Shown: positions 43,361 to 52,984 of the stretch, in pieces
Layout of the letters: each line of letters starts with the position of its first letter
How positions within the stretch are numbered: position 1 is the first letter of the stretch
Source of the DNA: Paraglaciecola marina
Lineage (GTDB): Bacteria > Pseudomonadota > Gammaproteobacteria > Enterobacterales > Alteromonadaceae
Length of the DNA: 64,000 bases
NCBI RefSeq assembly: GCF_004360155.1
Contig: NZ_ML178725.1
Location: forward strand, 1 to 64,000
Reading direction: 5' to 3'
The notes under the pieces: model-generated
Database searches by the model: none
What the model saw: the letters and a program-made list of their open reading frames with translations, nothing else
Told to the model about the DNA's origin: nothing
Position numbers and translations under genes: made by a program

Positions 43361-45214
43361 ATGAAATATTGGATTTATGTGGTGGCATTATTTTTATGGA
43401 CCCCATTTATAAGCTATCAAGCAAAAGCACAAGTGAAAGATGAAGCGTCTTTAAAAGCTGCCATTGACCAAATAAGAGAAAAAACTCGTACACCAGGGAT
43501 TGCCGTTACTATTATCAAAGAAGGCGAACCTGATTGGCTTTATGCATCAGGCTTAAGGAACATACAAGATAAAACAAGTATTGATTCAGCTACTCAATTT
43601 CGGTTTGCCTCTATTTCGAAAATGTTCATCAGTTTAGGCATGTTGACTTTAGTTGAGCAGGGAAAAGTTAGTTTAGATGACAAGGTGAAAGATTTATTAC
43701 CTCACTTTCAATTTAGCAACCCATGGCAAGCAACTCATCCACTTAGGGTTAAACATTTACTTAATCATTCAACAGGTTGGGATGGGATGCATTTTGCAGA
43801 ACAAATTCCTGCCAGTAATCGTCCTATTTCAATCGAGCAAGCATTAGCTATCCACCCAGATTCTAGAGAATCAAGGTGGCCACCCGGCACCCGAGTTGCC
43901 TATAACAACACTGCTCCTTTAGTGGCAGCTTTTATTATTGAAAAACTGACTAATACTTCATATGAAGACTTTATCAAAACCCATTTTTTTGAGCCCCTTA
44001 GTATGTCTTCATCGGACTATTTTTACTCAGACACATACCATCAAAACAGCGCTACCTTATATAAAGGTGTAATGCCAATTTCTTATGTGCATTTAAACAA
44101 TCGAGCGGCTGGTGGATTAAACAGCTCAATGTCTGACATGGCAGCTTTCTTAACTATGCTAATTGGCGATGGAAAAATAAACGGTAAGCAGGTTTTGTCC
44201 CCTTGGGTGCTTGAGCAGTTCGCTATACCAATGGGGACTGATGCTACTGATGCGGGATTAGAATTGACCTATGGTTTAGGCAACACTAGGCTTAGAGTGG
44301 GTGAACAGGTTTTTATTGCACATGAAGGTAGTCTAGTTGGGACAAATTCCTTATTGGCTTATTCTCCTAGTTTAAATGTTGGTTATTTGGTTGTTAGTAA
44401 TTCAAATAGTCCAGCAGTATCTCAAGTTCACCAGTTGCTTAGTGCTTATTTAACACAGGGGGTACCGTCAGTGAAACCGTCTACCCATTTAGCCAATGGC
44501 CAACCTTCTGCAACACTATCCGGTATGTATCAAAATATTAGTCCTATATCTGAACTAGTGGGTCCATTTATCAGCCTAATGCCTTGGCGGTTAAGTATAA
44601 GCGCCAAAAAAGTCCTATTTAAACCCCTGTTTGGTCCCCCAAGATCGCTTTCTGCTAAAGATGCTCAATCAATGTTAGAGCCTAAATCTGGAAAAGTCGC
44701 TATGGTGGTGCTTGATGACCCTATTTCTGGTCAAGTAGTTCAGTATGGCACAAGCACTTTTGAGAAAGTGCCCTCTATACTGGTGTATGTGCCTTTTATA
44801 GTGATATTGCTATGGGTGTTTACGACTCTAGTCTCTGTCATTAATTTACCTATTTGGTTGACCAGAAAAAAACTAGGTAAAGTTTATGCGACTGAGAGTA
44901 TCAAACTGAGGTTATGGGCCTTATTACCCTTAATCTTTATGGTGGTGATGCTAGTAAGTTTGCTGATGATTAAATCAAGTGTGACGCCTGAAATTTTAGC
45001 AGGGCAATTAAGCTTGTCATCAGGCTTAATGTTTATTGCTTCTATCTTTTGGGCAGCATCCACACTCTGGTCAGTAAAAGTAGCCTATCAAGGGATAAAA
45101 CCATCTAGCTTGTCAATCTCTCACCTTGTGGCTTATGTTTTAATTTCTATGAATTTAATTATAGTGCTTTGGGGAATGGTAAATGGCTACGTAGGTTTGA
45201 TGTTGTGGCGCTAA
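43361..45214 (+). CDS. Serine hydrolase (beta-lactamase/class C family) with C-terminal membrane domain
   Basis: A periplasmic penicillin-binding-protein-like hydrolase fused to membrane helices. From the ATG I prefer at 43361 (ribosome-binding site AAAGGAAA) there is a signal peptide (WIYVVALFLWTPFISYQAKA), then a beta-lactamase fold. The catalytic SxxK motif is S84-I-S-K87 in FASISKMF, the tyrosine motif is in VAYNNTAP, and the third motif is replaced by HEGSLVG. The final ~170 residues contain four hydrophobic helices. The longer reading frame from 43295 adds 22 residues without a signal. The substrate is unknown; esterase or peptidase activity is as likely as beta-lactamase. It is divergent from the CadC-like regulator. 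Confidence 0.9.
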   Translation: MKYWIYVVALFLWTPFISYQAKAQVKDEASLKAAIDQIREKTRTPGIAVTIIKEGEPDWLYASGLRNIQDKTSIDSATQFRFASISKMFISLGMLTLVEQGKVSLDDKVKDLLPHFQFSNPWQATHPLRVKHLLNHSTGWDGMHFAEQIPASNRPISIEQALAIHPDSRESRWPPGTRVAYNNTAPLVAAFIIEKLTNTSYEDFIKTHFFEPLSMSSSDYFYSDTYHQNSATLYKGVMPISYVHLNNRAAGGLNSSMSDMAAFLTMLIGDGKINGKQVLSPWVLEQFAIPMGTDATDAGLELTYGLGNTRLRVGEQVFIAHEGSLVGTNSLLAYSPSLNVGYLVVSNSNSPAVSQVHQLLSAYLTQGVPSVKPSTHLANGQPSATLSGMYQNISPISELVGPFISLMPWRLSISAKKVLFKPLFGPPRSLSAKDAQSMLEPKSGKVAMVVLDDPISGQVVQYGTSTFEKVPSILVYVPFIVILLWVFTTLVSVINLPIWLTRKKLGKVYATESIKLRLWALLPLIFMVVMLVSLLMIKSSVTPEILAGQLSLSSGLMFIASIFWAASTLWSVKVAYQGIKPSSLSISHLVAYVLISMNLIIVLWGMVNGYVGLMLWR

Positions 45215-45253
45215 TTTAACGGCGTATAACATACATAGCGGTAGTTAAACTTA

Positions 45254-45293
45254 GAGTAATATACTGGCCTTAATTTAGGCTAGGATATTACTC
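45254..45293. repeat. Long imperfect hairpin at a convergent gene junction
   Basis: GAGTAATAT and ATATTACTC form outer arms, then CT/AG and GCCT/AGGC inner pairs close on a six-base loop. It spans the stop codon of the diguanylate cyclase. There is no T run, so it is not a classic terminator; it may protect transcript ends or slow convergent transcription. Confidence 0.6.
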
Positions 45294-46345
45294 GAGGAGC
45301 TAGGTTCTAGATAGCTTATTACTCTATCTCTTCCAGCTTCTTTTCCTTCATAGAGGGCTATATCAGCTTGCTCTATTAAGCTTGTTGCGTTGTGGCTAGA
45401 GGCTTGATTTATCCAATTTAAACCAATAGTTGCTGATAGTGTGATTTTTGATTGGTTATCTGTTTCTACTTTGCTTTTGCGAATATTGCTAAGTATTTTG
45501 TTGGCGATTTTGCTCGCCTCTATATCATTAACTTCGTTTAGTATTATTAGAAACTCTTCGCCTCCATAACGGCCAACCAGATCAATATCCTGCCTTATAG
45601 ATTGCTGAATGGTTTTGGCTATTAACTGTAAACATGTGTCTCCTATTATATGCCCATGTTGGTCATTGATTTTTTTGAAATGGTCAACGTCTAGTAATAA
45701 CAAAGCAAAGGGCTTTTGAAGAGTGACTTGACTAATTTTTAAATCAAGTTCTTCTAGAATGCTTCGCCTATTGCTTACTTGAGTTAGTACATCTTGATAG
45801 GCTTGAAGTGTGAGTTCACGTCTTAATTTGTGATTAATACCATTGAACAAAGTGGCAAAGGTAGTACTAAAACCTACGCTTACTATTAACCATATGGTGC
45901 GAGCCCGAGTTTTATCTATTGAAGTATTTTCTTCGGTAAAATCTGGTAGATGATTTTGTAAGGCCGTTATACTCACCATCAAAATAATAAGGATAACTGA
46001 GAAAGCCCAAGCGTTACGGCTATTTGATAATAATGCTACTAGCATAGGAGCTACAGGGAATAATAATGTAAATTGACTATTTACACCGCCTGTCACTACA
46101 ACAAGTGGCGTCACTGAGATTAATATCACCCCTAATAGTAAATATATGTGCCAAAATTTAGGTTTATCAAAAGTAAAAATTAGAAAGCATAAAATATACA
46201 AAGTAACGTTAAATATACCGGCTAGGGTAAAATAGATACTCTGATTAACAAAAAAAGGCGTGACGACCGTAGGTATTAGAATACTGACAGCCATAAAAAG
46301 TGCTGACAAGCGTATTAATTTTGGCCTGGGATCGTGTATTTTCAT
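45275..46345 (-). CDS. Membrane diguanylate cyclase (GGDEF)
   Basis: Synthesizes cyclic di-GMP. Six hydrophobic helices fill about residues 15-185 (for example LSALFMAVSILIPTVVTPFF and FAFSVILIILMVSI-like segments). A GGDEF domain follows with LLDVDHFKKINDQHGHIIGD and active-site GRYGGEEFLIIL. No clear inhibitory RxxD site is seen five residues upstream of GGEEF (sequence QDIDLVGRYGG). I use the ATG at 46345; a TTG 11 codons earlier (46378) is preceded by AAGG and is also possible. Confidence 0.92.
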   Translation of the reverse strand: MKIHDPRPKLIRLSALFMAVSILIPTVVTPFFVNQSIYFTLAGIFNVTLYILCFLIFTFDKPKFWHIYLLLGVILISVTPLVVVTGGVNSQFTLLFPVAPMLVALLSNSRNAWAFSVILIILMVSITALQNHLPDFTEENTSIDKTRARTIWLIVSVGFSTTFATLFNGINHKLRRELTLQAYQDVLTQVSNRRSILEELDLKISQVTLQKPFALLLLDVDHFKKINDQHGHIIGDTCLQLIAKTIQQSIRQDIDLVGRYGGEEFLIILNEVNDIEASKIANKILSNIRKSKVETDNQSKITLSATIGLNWINQASSHNATSLIEQADIALYEGKEAGRDRVISYLEPSSSSNILA

Positions 46346-46527
46346 TCGGGAAAAAACTAAAAATTTTCGTGGGTACAAAATGCCTTAGACAGAACAGTAC
46401 CATCATTAGTAAGGTGTCGCAAAGACCATAATAAATGCTCTAAGGTTTTGAATATTGAAGACTATTGTTTGATTAGAATGTCTGCTACTGAGAGGGCTCC
46501 CCACAATAGCAGACAAAGTTGTATATA

Positions 46528-47283
46528 TTACTCTGGTTTGCGGAACTTGATTGTCCAGCGGTCAGTGTTACCTGTTACTGTTTTTACTCCTACTTCGTAA
46601 CGTAACTCGTCGTCAATACGGTAGTGTAAATCACTGTAGTCAACGAACTCAAACCCAGCTTCTTGTATTTCTTTAATGGCTAAAACAGGGTCTACTCTGC
46701 GGCCGTTCTGAGAATTATCAGCTTCCATGTGACGCCTAGTGTGGTCTACAACAGCATATATGCCACCAGGCTTAAGTGCATCAAAAGCTATTTTGTTCAT
46801 GTGGCGGCGCCCATCTTCACCAAAGTTATGATAATTACGGAAAGTTAGTACCATATCTAAATCTTCAACTTCTAGAGAGTCACCAGATAAAGAGTAAGAG
46901 CTCGCACCTTCTGGACGATAAAAGTTTGCGTCTTTTGCCACTATTTTGGCATTTTTAAAACCCGGCTCATCAAGTAGTTTTTCAATGCGTCCAGTGCCTA
47001 TGGCTGCGTAATACTGCCCATTTTTGTTAACAACAGGCGCTAAAATTTTAGTGTACCAACCGCCACCTGGGATCAACTCGATAACTTTCATATCGTCACG
47101 TAAACCAAAAAATTCTAAAGTTTTTAATGGTTTACGGTTTTTATCTCGAACGGTATCGGCTTCAGTTCTAATATCTGAGGCTAAGGCTTTCTTAATCTTC
47201 TCAGCTGTTGCATCAAAACTGTTAGCAGCTAAGGTGTTAGCACTAACGACTAGTGTTATGAATAAAACTAAACTGGTTTTCAT
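46528..47283 (-). CDS. Exported class I methyltransferase-like protein
   Basis: A 251-residue protein with a signal peptide (KTSLVLFITLVVSANTLAA) followed by a SAM-methyltransferase-like fold. Motif I appears as MKVIELIPGGGWYTKIL, and a later block reads DALKPGGIYAVVDHTRR. This matches a family of predicted methyltransferases with signal peptides in many proteobacteria. SAM is not known to be abundant in the periplasm, so the real activity is unclear. It stands alone, with a 129-base gap before it that holds no recognised element. Confidence 0.85.
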   Translation of the reverse strand: MKTSLVLFITLVVSANTLAANSFDATAEKIKKALASDIRTEADTVRDKNRKPLKTLEFFGLRDDMKVIELIPGGGWYTKILAPVVNKNGQYYAAIGTGRIEKLLDEPGFKNAKIVAKDANFYRPEGASSYSLSGDSLEVEDLDMVLTFRNYHNFGEDGRRHMNKIAFDALKPGGIYAVVDHTRRHMEADNSQNGRRVDPVLAIKEIQEAGFEFVDYSDLHYRIDDELRYEVGVKTVTGNTDRWTIKFRKPE

Positions 47284-47430
47284 TAAATGGCTCCATTGCT
47301 GTTAATTAGGTTAACTTACATACATTGTATATTTTTTGAGAGTTAATTTATGTTGTTAACACGTAAAAGACCAGTAAATAGTAAAAAGGCTTTCAAGTAA
47401 AAACATTATCAAGTGTATGAGGGGAATGGA

Positions 47431-48774
47431 ATGAAAAATGGGTTCACTTGTTGGTTGTTAGTCGCGATAGTTCAAACTAGTTTGGCGGATGAGTATCATT
47501 ATAACAATCTTTTGATAGGTAAAAATGCTGTGGGATTAGGGGGAGCGTATACGGCTGTAGCGGATGACCTTTCCACCATTTTTTATAACCCAGCAGGCTT
47601 AGTCAAATTAGGCTCAAGTAATATGGCTTCAATCAATACTTTTGCTTGGGAAGAAACTAGCTTTGAAAATGTTTATGGTATAGGTAACGAACAAGACTTT
47701 AATCGTAAGGCATTTTCGGTTGTTCCTGGATTTTTTGGTGTGAGTCAAGCAGCTGATAATTGGACTTTAGGTGCAGCGTTAATGGTAAGGGATTACAGTA
47801 AAGAGCGTTCAGATGGGGATGTTTACCTTGATATTGCAGCGACAGAAGACACCTTTGCCTTAGAACAAAATCAATTTGCCACTATTGATATAGACAATGG
47901 TGCTTACCAAATTACTTTTGCTGGAGCGCGAAGTATAACGGATCATTGGAACATAGGTTTGTCACTGGCATTAGAATATAGTCAATTTGAAACCTATCAG
48001 GCATCTGGAGTTGTGTCTGGCACCGATGTTGGTGTTGACGTGATTGAAGGTGGATTTTTCAGTGCAGCTAGGTTTAGTGATGAAAAGTATTTTATTGTGC
48101 CAAGTTTATCCCTGTTGTATCACAAAGACGCTTTTAGTTTTGGTGCAAAATTGACTAAAAATATTGCAGTGAAACGTAAATATGATTTTAATAGTACTAT
48201 TTTAGTATCAGGCATACCTTCGGAAATCCTGGGAATTACAACTGCTTCGCGCATTCATGACTCTAGCGAGGTAAAACAAACGTACCCCCTCAATATTAGG
48301 TTGGGAATGGCTTATCAGTTCGAAAGGCTTAGCTTTAGTGCTGATGTTAGTCACTATCAAGCCTTAGAAGTGGACGAGCATATTCTAGAAAATTTTCCTA
48401 TTCCTATTACACGTTCTTTTGCCAGTGTTACAAATTATGCTGTAGGCTTTCAGTATAAAATGAATAAAGAAGACAGCTTGCAGTTGGGTTTTTTTACCGA
48501 TAACGCTATGTCAATTATTGACCCTACTATTGCCAATCAGCGCTTAGAAGACATAGATCTTAAAGGCGTAAGTTTGGCATTTAATACACTTATTTTTGAG
48601 TTGCCGATTACCACTGGAGTCTACATAAAGAAGGGGACCGGTAAAGTGCGTTTAGGGGAGTTACGTACTTTCGAGACAGTTACTGGATTAGACTTGTATC
48701 CCCCTTCAGCCAATAATGATATTTATAACGCATCGAAACAAACTATTATCGGCTATTTTAGTGTGAATTTTTAA
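47431..48774 (+). CDS. FadL/OMPP1-family outer membrane protein
   Basis: Outer-membrane beta-barrel for hydrophobic compounds. The signal peptide (GFTCWLLVAIVQTSLA) is followed by the family's N-terminal hatch signature GGAYTAVADDLSTIFYNPAG, and alternating-residue strands run through the rest. About 447 residues from the ATG at 47431 (ribosome-binding site GAGGGGAA). A GTG six codons earlier (47413) is less likely. It probably transports long-chain fatty acids or aromatic hydrocarbons, but the substrate cannot be told from sequence. Confidence 0.85.
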   Translation: MKNGFTCWLLVAIVQTSLADEYHYNNLLIGKNAVGLGGAYTAVADDLSTIFYNPAGLVKLGSSNMASINTFAWEETSFENVYGIGNEQDFNRKAFSVVPGFFGVSQAADNWTLGAALMVRDYSKERSDGDVYLDIAATEDTFALEQNQFATIDIDNGAYQITFAGARSITDHWNIGLSLALEYSQFETYQASGVVSGTDVGVDVIEGGFFSAARFSDEKYFIVPSLSLLYHKDAFSFGAKLTKNIAVKRKYDFNSTILVSGIPSEILGITTASRIHDSSEVKQTYPLNIRLGMAYQFERLSFSADVSHYQALEVDEHILENFPIPITRSFASVTNYAVGFQYKMNKEDSLQLGFFTDNAMSIIDPTIANQRLEDIDLKGVSLAFNTLIFELPITTGVYIKKGTGKVRLGELRTFETVTGLDLYPPSANNDIYNASKQTIIGYFSVNF

Positions 48775-48808
48775 TGGGTATATAAAAGCCAAGGCTGAGG
48801 AATGAAGG

Positions 48809-50107
48809 CTACAGATGTTTGTAGACTTCGCCGTTTTTCATAACAAAACTCACATTTTGCAATAATGAAATATCAGAAAGTGGATCACCTTTAACTGCTA
48901 CCAAGTCAGCAAGTTTGCCTACTTCTATTGTGCCTAATGTATTCTCTATTTGTAATAATTCAGCAGTATTTATAGTTGCTGAGCGTATAGCTTCAATTGG
49001 TTTCATACCTGCTTCTACCATTAACTGAAATTCTAACCCATTGTCACCATGGGCAGATACGCCAGAGTCTGTTCCAAAGGCTATTTTAACCCCAGCTTTA
49101 TGAGCTTTAGCAAAGGTATTTTGAATGAGAGGGCCAATTTTTGCTGCTTTGGGTCTAACTAATGTTGGGAAAAAACCTTCTATTTTAGCTTTTTCTGCTA
49201 CCCAGTTGCCGGCCATAATAGTGGGGACGTAATAGGTGCCGTGCTTTTTCATCTGCGACATCACCTCTTTATCCATATATGTTCCATGTTCGATAGATGT
49301 AACACCAGCCTTTATGGCTCTTAACATTCCTTCTTTACCATGAGCATGGACTGCCACCGTCATGCCGTAATCATTAGCTGTTTCTACTATGGCCTCAAGC
49401 TCATCAATCATGAATTGTGGGTTTTGGCCACTTTTAGCTACGCTTAACACACCACCTGTTGCGGTGATTTTTATTAAATCAGCGCCTTCTTTATAACGCT
49501 GCCGTACCGCTTTTCGGGCTTCGGCTACACCATTTATTACCCCATCTTTAGGTCCTGGATCACCCATAATTGACTGGCTTGTGCCATTAGTTGGATCCGC
49601 ATGACCACCGGTAGTCGCAATTGATTTAGCTGCGGTATATATTCTAGGGCCACTCACCATGCCTTTGTTTATGGCATTACGTAGGGCTACGGTTTCGTTA
49701 TAACCATCACCTAAATTACGCACAGTAGTAAAGCCTGCCATAAGGGTTCTTTTAGCGTAAATTACTCCCTTAATTGCGAAGTCTGCCTCGTTTAAAATAA
49801 ACCCTTCAGTATAAGTTTCAGGTCCATTATGTTGCATGGATAAATGGGTATGCATATCCATGAAGCCTGGCATTAAAGTGTAATCAGATAAATCGATGAG
49901 CTTGTCGTTACTTTGAGGTGCAATAAATCCTTTTTCTACCGCTGTGATTGTATTGTCATCAACCACTATCGTCATGTTCGATTTTACTTTATTAGAAGTG
50001 CTATCAATTAATGTACCTGTGTGAATTAAGGTAGCTGCGATGCTGGATGTTAATGGCAAAAGGGATACCAATAACGCCATGATAGGATTATAAATATAAT
50101 TTTTCAT
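48809..50107 (-). CDS. Exported metal-dependent amidohydrolase
   Basis: A 432-residue amidohydrolase-superfamily enzyme with a signal peptide ([15 protein letters not shown]). Metal ligands are visible as the HxH of [26 protein letters not shown] and [13 protein letters not shown]; a lysine in [10 protein letters not shown] is a candidate carboxylated bridging residue. The C-terminal [17 protein letters not shown] is typical of the group that includes imidazolonepropionase- and Xaa-Pro dipeptidase-like enzymes. A dipeptide substrate is plausible. It heads a minus-strand run after DUF1285 and DUF3014 genes. Confidence 0.92.
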   Translation of the reverse strand: MKNYIYNPIMALLVSLLPLTSSIAATLIHTGTLIDSTSNKVKSNMTIVVDDNTITAVEKGFIAPQSNDKLIDLSDYTLMPGFMDMHTHLSMQHNGPETYTEGFILNEADFAIKGVIYAKRTLMAGFTTVRNLGDGYNETVALRNAINKGMVSGPRIYTAAKSIATTGGHADPTNGTSQSIMGDPGPKDGVINGVAEARKAVRQRYKEGADLIKITATGGVLSVAKSGQNPQFMIDELEAIVETANDYGMTVAVHAHGKEGMLRAIKAGVTSIEHGTYMDKEVMSQMKKHGTYYVPTIMAGNWVAEKAKIEGFFPTLVRPKAAKIGPLIQNTFAKAHKAGVKIAFGTDSGVSAHGDNGLEFQLMVEAGMKPIEAIRSATINTAELLQIENTLGTIEVGKLADLVAVKGDPLSDISLLQNVSFVMKNGEVYKHL

Positions 50108-50119
50108 TGGAGATCCTTT

Positions 50120-50665
50120 TTAGAGTGTCCCTAAACTGAAGCGATAATCACCGCTTGCTAAAGTTAAATGAGACTGGCCTTTGATAATCTGCTCTTGGCC
50201 TAATTCGGCGAGTTGATAAAATGCATTTTGGTGGAAACGGGCCCACAAATTTCGGCGAACTTTGGCATAGGGTAATGTGGCACCTGTTAGTTTATCGTTA
50301 AATAGTTCTATTGGATTTTCAGCACTAACTTTTAAAACATCACCTATGTTGGAAGTTAGTACCAACTCACCTTCTTCAATATGCCATTGAGTAATAATAA
50401 AGGGAGCGTCTTCAACTTGAATCCCGACTTTTTCTACTGGGGTCACTAAGAAGTATTCATCACCCTCACGCTTTAACACGCTAGCAAAAAGTTTAACCAA
50501 TGCCTTACGGCCTATTGGAGTACCCATATAAAACCAGCTACCATCATGCTTTATTTGCATGTCTATGTTGCCGCAAAAATCAGGATCCCATGTTTCTATT
50601 GGCGGCAAAGCCCTTTGTTGTGAGCTAATTTGCTCTTGAAAAGAGCCTAAATCAAAGTTTGCCAT
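50120..50665 (-). CDS. DUF1285 family protein
   Basis: Function unknown. It has 181 residues and begins MANFDLGSFQEQISSQQRA. The family's core is seen in IDMQIKHDGSWFYMGTPIGR and KREGDEYFLVTPVEKVGI, a beta-rich fold, with no signal peptide or membrane segment. It lies 15 bases after the DUF3014 gene and 12 bases before the amidohydrolase, so the three are probably one transcript. The DUF3014-DUF1285 pairing is familiar to me from other gammaproteobacteria. Confidence 0.88.
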   Translation of the reverse strand: MANFDLGSFQEQISSQQRALPPIETWDPDFCGNIDMQIKHDGSWFYMGTPIGRKALVKLFASVLKREGDEYFLVTPVEKVGIQVEDAPFIITQWHIEEGELVLTSNIGDVLKVSAENPIELFNDKLTGATLPYAKVRRNLWARFHQNAFYQLAELGQEQIIKGQSHLTLASGDYRFSLGTL

Positions 50666-50680
50666 TAGTAATTAAGTGCC

Positions 50681-51514
50681 CTACAAGGCACTCTGAATTT
50701 CTCGTAATTTTGCTTTGATGCGGCGCATATTTTCTGGGCCGGTACGTAATAGTTGTTTCTGAGGCGCTGACAAAGCTTCAATTCTTTCATCGGCATATTT
50801 AAACATCACGCTGTCGGTATAAACCTCTACTGGCACTGGTACTTCTGGGGTGTCCAGTAGTATATCTATTGCATCAGACAGTTTGTCATCAAAGCTGTCA
50901 TTTGGATTGCCTATTTCTGCAAATATATCGTTAATTGCTGGTTTGTATTCTTCGTATAAAGCTAGCAAGGATGATACTTCTAAGGATTCAAAAACATCAA
51001 CATAAGGGGTGTAACGTTTGTAACTTGCTGGATCTATCCAGTCTTTATCTGCTTGTCTGTATGTGCGAAACGGCTTTTCGGGTTGAGTAAGGACTCTGTT
51101 GTTCGCTGCTATATCTTCATTGGCAAGCGTAGTGGTCATGACCACAAATCGTTCCAATAAGGCATCATTAATAAGTAACCTAGCAAAAGCATCGTAATCA
51201 GAAAGGGACAATAGTTTAGTTTTAACAGTACCATCACTTACATCTAATGGTTCTGGCTCAGGTTCTGGTTCAGGGGTCGACTCAGGTTCTGACTCAACAA
51301 ATTCAGTCACAGCTGGCGGCGCCTCAAACGTTGGCGCTGGCTCTACCTCTGGTTCTGCAATTGGTGTTGTTATTAGGGATTCAATAGTTGGTTCTGTTTC
51401 AGGTGCATATAGAGTTGGCTCAGATGGCCAAAGCAACACAATCAATATGATTAAAACTACAATTGCTCCAATTGTAAAATGGGGTACCAATGACTTGCTA
51501 GATTGATCATTCAT
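50681..51514 (-). CDS. DUF3014 family membrane-anchored protein
   Basis: Function unknown. It has 277 residues: a short cytoplasmic tail, one membrane helix (FTIGAIVVLIILIVLLW), then a proline/glutamate-rich periplasmic stalk (about residues 30-90, with PEPEPEP runs) and a globular domain. The domain ends in SAPQKQLLRTGPENMRRIKAKL, the family's conserved C-terminal motif. The charged stalk could span peptidoglycan. It is first in the minus-strand trio with DUF1285 and the amidohydrolase. Confidence 0.88.
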   Translation of the reverse strand: MNDQSSKSLVPHFTIGAIVVLIILIVLLWPSEPTLYAPETEPTIESLITTPIAEPEVEPAPTFEAPPAVTEFVESEPESTPEPEPEPEPLDVSDGTVKTKLLSLSDYDAFARLLINDALLERFVVMTTTLANEDIAANNRVLTQPEKPFRTYRQADKDWIDPASYKRYTPYVDVFESLEVSSLLALYEEYKPAINDIFAEIGNPNDSFDDKLSDAIDILLDTPEVPVPVEVYTDSVMFKYADERIEALSAPQKQLLRTGPENMRRIKAKLREIQSAL

Positions 51515-51833
51515 AATGTTATGTTCCTACCAAAACCCTTTAGATATTAGCCTACTCAAAATTTGTCTCAATTGATATGTGTAGATCGTAAATTACAGTA
51601 ATCTGAACCTCAAAAAAAATGCAGTAGCAAAATTTTAACAATGTTTCTGGACGAACAGATTATGGGTACTTAGACTTCACTGAATAGTATTTTCTCCTTG
51701 TAGTGAAAAATAAATGAAAGGCATGTAATTCACATAAATTGTAGTGAAATTTGTTTGTCTCCTTTTACTGGCATAGTTACTCAAGTTTTAAAGCGTTTTT
51801 AGCACATTAGTTTTCAATAAAGAGGAAGTTATT
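51515..51833. promoter_or_regulatory. Divergent intergenic region with repeated TTGTAGTGAAA
   Basis: This 319-base gap separates the DUF3014 gene from an exported protein gene. TTGTAGTGAAA occurs at 51698-51708 and 51739-51749, 41 bases (about four helical turns) apart. The second copy is also part of an AATTCAC/GTGAAATT inverted repeat. A regulatory role is possible but unproven. No small gene was seen here. Confidence 0.35.
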
Positions 51834-52427
51834 ATGAGTATTAGATATCTCACTATTTTAATAGTTGGGTTTACTATTAATATTGTATTTGCAGGTTCTG
51901 CGCCTTTGGTGTCAATACCGACTCACGATGCATTTTTTGATGCCATTGCCAAACATTGTGGCAAAGCATATGAAGGTAAAGTTACGGTAGACAATCAACC
52001 CAGCCCAGCTTTTGATAATAAATTAGTGATGTTTGTGCGCTATTGCGATCAAGCTGAATTACAAATACCTTTTTATGTCGGTGATAATGCCTCTCGTACT
52101 TGGATTATTAAAAAAACAGGGAGCGGTTTGAGCCTAAAGCATGATCATAGACATAAAGATGGTACTAATGATCTTGTCACTATGTATGGTGGCCATACCT
52201 TAGATGGGGGCTATGAGCAGATTCAATCCTTCCCTGCAGATCAATACACCAAAGAGTTGTTTGCCAAGCAAGGTTTACCCCAGTCGATTACTAATGTGTG
52301 GCAAATGTATATTTACCCCGAAACTTTCTCGTATCGCTTAGTACGTGAAGGTCGGGAGTTTAGAGTTGACTTTGATTTAAGCAAACCCATTTCAGCGCCA
52401 CCAGCACCTTGGGGATATACTGATTAA
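51834..52427 (+). CDS. Exported hypothetical protein
   Basis: Unrecognised. A 197-residue protein with a signal peptide (RYLTILIVGFTINIVFAGS). The mature part has a paired-cysteine pattern (AKHCGKAYEGK and VRYCDQAEL) likely to form a disulfide, a histidine/lysine segment KHDHRHKDGTND, and TMYGGHTLDGGYEQI. A strong AGAGGAAG ribosome-binding site supports the start. It is probably a periplasmic or secreted soluble protein. The histidine-rich strip could bind metal, but this is a guess. Confidence 0.75.
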   Translation: MSIRYLTILIVGFTINIVFAGSAPLVSIPTHDAFFDAIAKHCGKAYEGKVTVDNQPSPAFDNKLVMFVRYCDQAELQIPFYVGDNASRTWIIKKTGSGLSLKHDHRHKDGTNDLVTMYGGHTLDGGYEQIQSFPADQYTKELFAKQGLPQSITNVWQMYIYPETFSYRLVREGREFRVDFDLSKPISAPPAPWGYTD

Positions 52428-52468
52428 TTCTGTGATTAGTGTTGAACCAATTTAGCAAAGGCTACGTA

Positions 52469-52807
52469 ATGGTTTTTATGAAAAGCAAGCTAGGTGTAAC
52501 CCTAATGGCAAACTCTAAATTTTCAATAAAAACCATTGAGTCCCAAAATATAGTTGTGGATAGGCTAACTGTACGCTCTTATGAAATGAGCATATATCTA
52601 GTAGAACTTGAGATTGGTAATCGCAAAGGTTTGGTATACCAAGATAACAAACCTAAGCGTTTTAATAGCAGTCAAGATGTTCGAAATGCATTTGAACACT
52701 GCAATATACTAGCTGCACAGATGTTACATGAGTCACCCTATGACGAAATGATAGGCAACCCAGAATCAGCACAAGCTGATAGCCCACTGCCATTTTCAAT
52801 GGGCTAA
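52469..52807 (+). CDS. DUF6482-like small protein
   Basis: A small cytoplasmic protein with no membrane segment. The core IYLVELEIGNRKGLVYQDNKP and the later HCNILAAQMLHESPYDEM resemble what I recall of the DUF6482 family, which has no known function. The start is uncertain: GTG at 52439 has no ribosome-binding site, ATG at 52469 has AAGG seven bases upstream, and ATG at 52505 (MANSKFSIK) would give a 100-residue product like its relatives. It follows the exported protein by about 40 bases. Confidence 0.65.
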   Translation: MVFMKSKLGVTLMANSKFSIKTIESQNIVVDRLTVRSYEMSIYLVELEIGNRKGLVYQDNKPKRFNSSQDVRNAFEHCNILAAQMLHESPYDEMIGNPESAQADSPLPFSMG

Positions 52808-52821
52808 GCTAAAGGCCGTGT

Positions 52822-52944
52822 TTATAGGTTTTGGCTAGTGTTATGAATAAACAAATAAGCGTAATAGCTACATAGCGATACCACAACACCTATACCTAGA
52901 ATTGAGCCCCATGCTACTGGATCGTTTAAAATTAAATTCCACAT
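52822..52944 (-). CDS. Small membrane protein, DUF3149-like (40 residues)
   Basis: A 40-residue reading frame: MWNLILNDPVAWGS, then one hydrophobic helix (ILGIGVVVSLCSYYAYLFI), then a short polar tail HNTSQNL. The L-DPVAWGS-L-I pattern followed by a helix matches my memory of DUF3149 proteins, which are all this short. A strong GAGGAG ribosome-binding site lies 8 bases before the ATG, and a candidate FNR-dependent promoter lies upstream (52985-53025). The function is unknown; the promoter suggests a role under low oxygen. Confidence 0.75.
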   Translation of the reverse strand: MWNLILNDPVAWGSILGIGVVVSLCSYYAYLFIHNTSQNL

Positions 52945-52984
52945 TTTGTTTCTCCTCAAATAACCACTTAATGTCATGGGTTAA

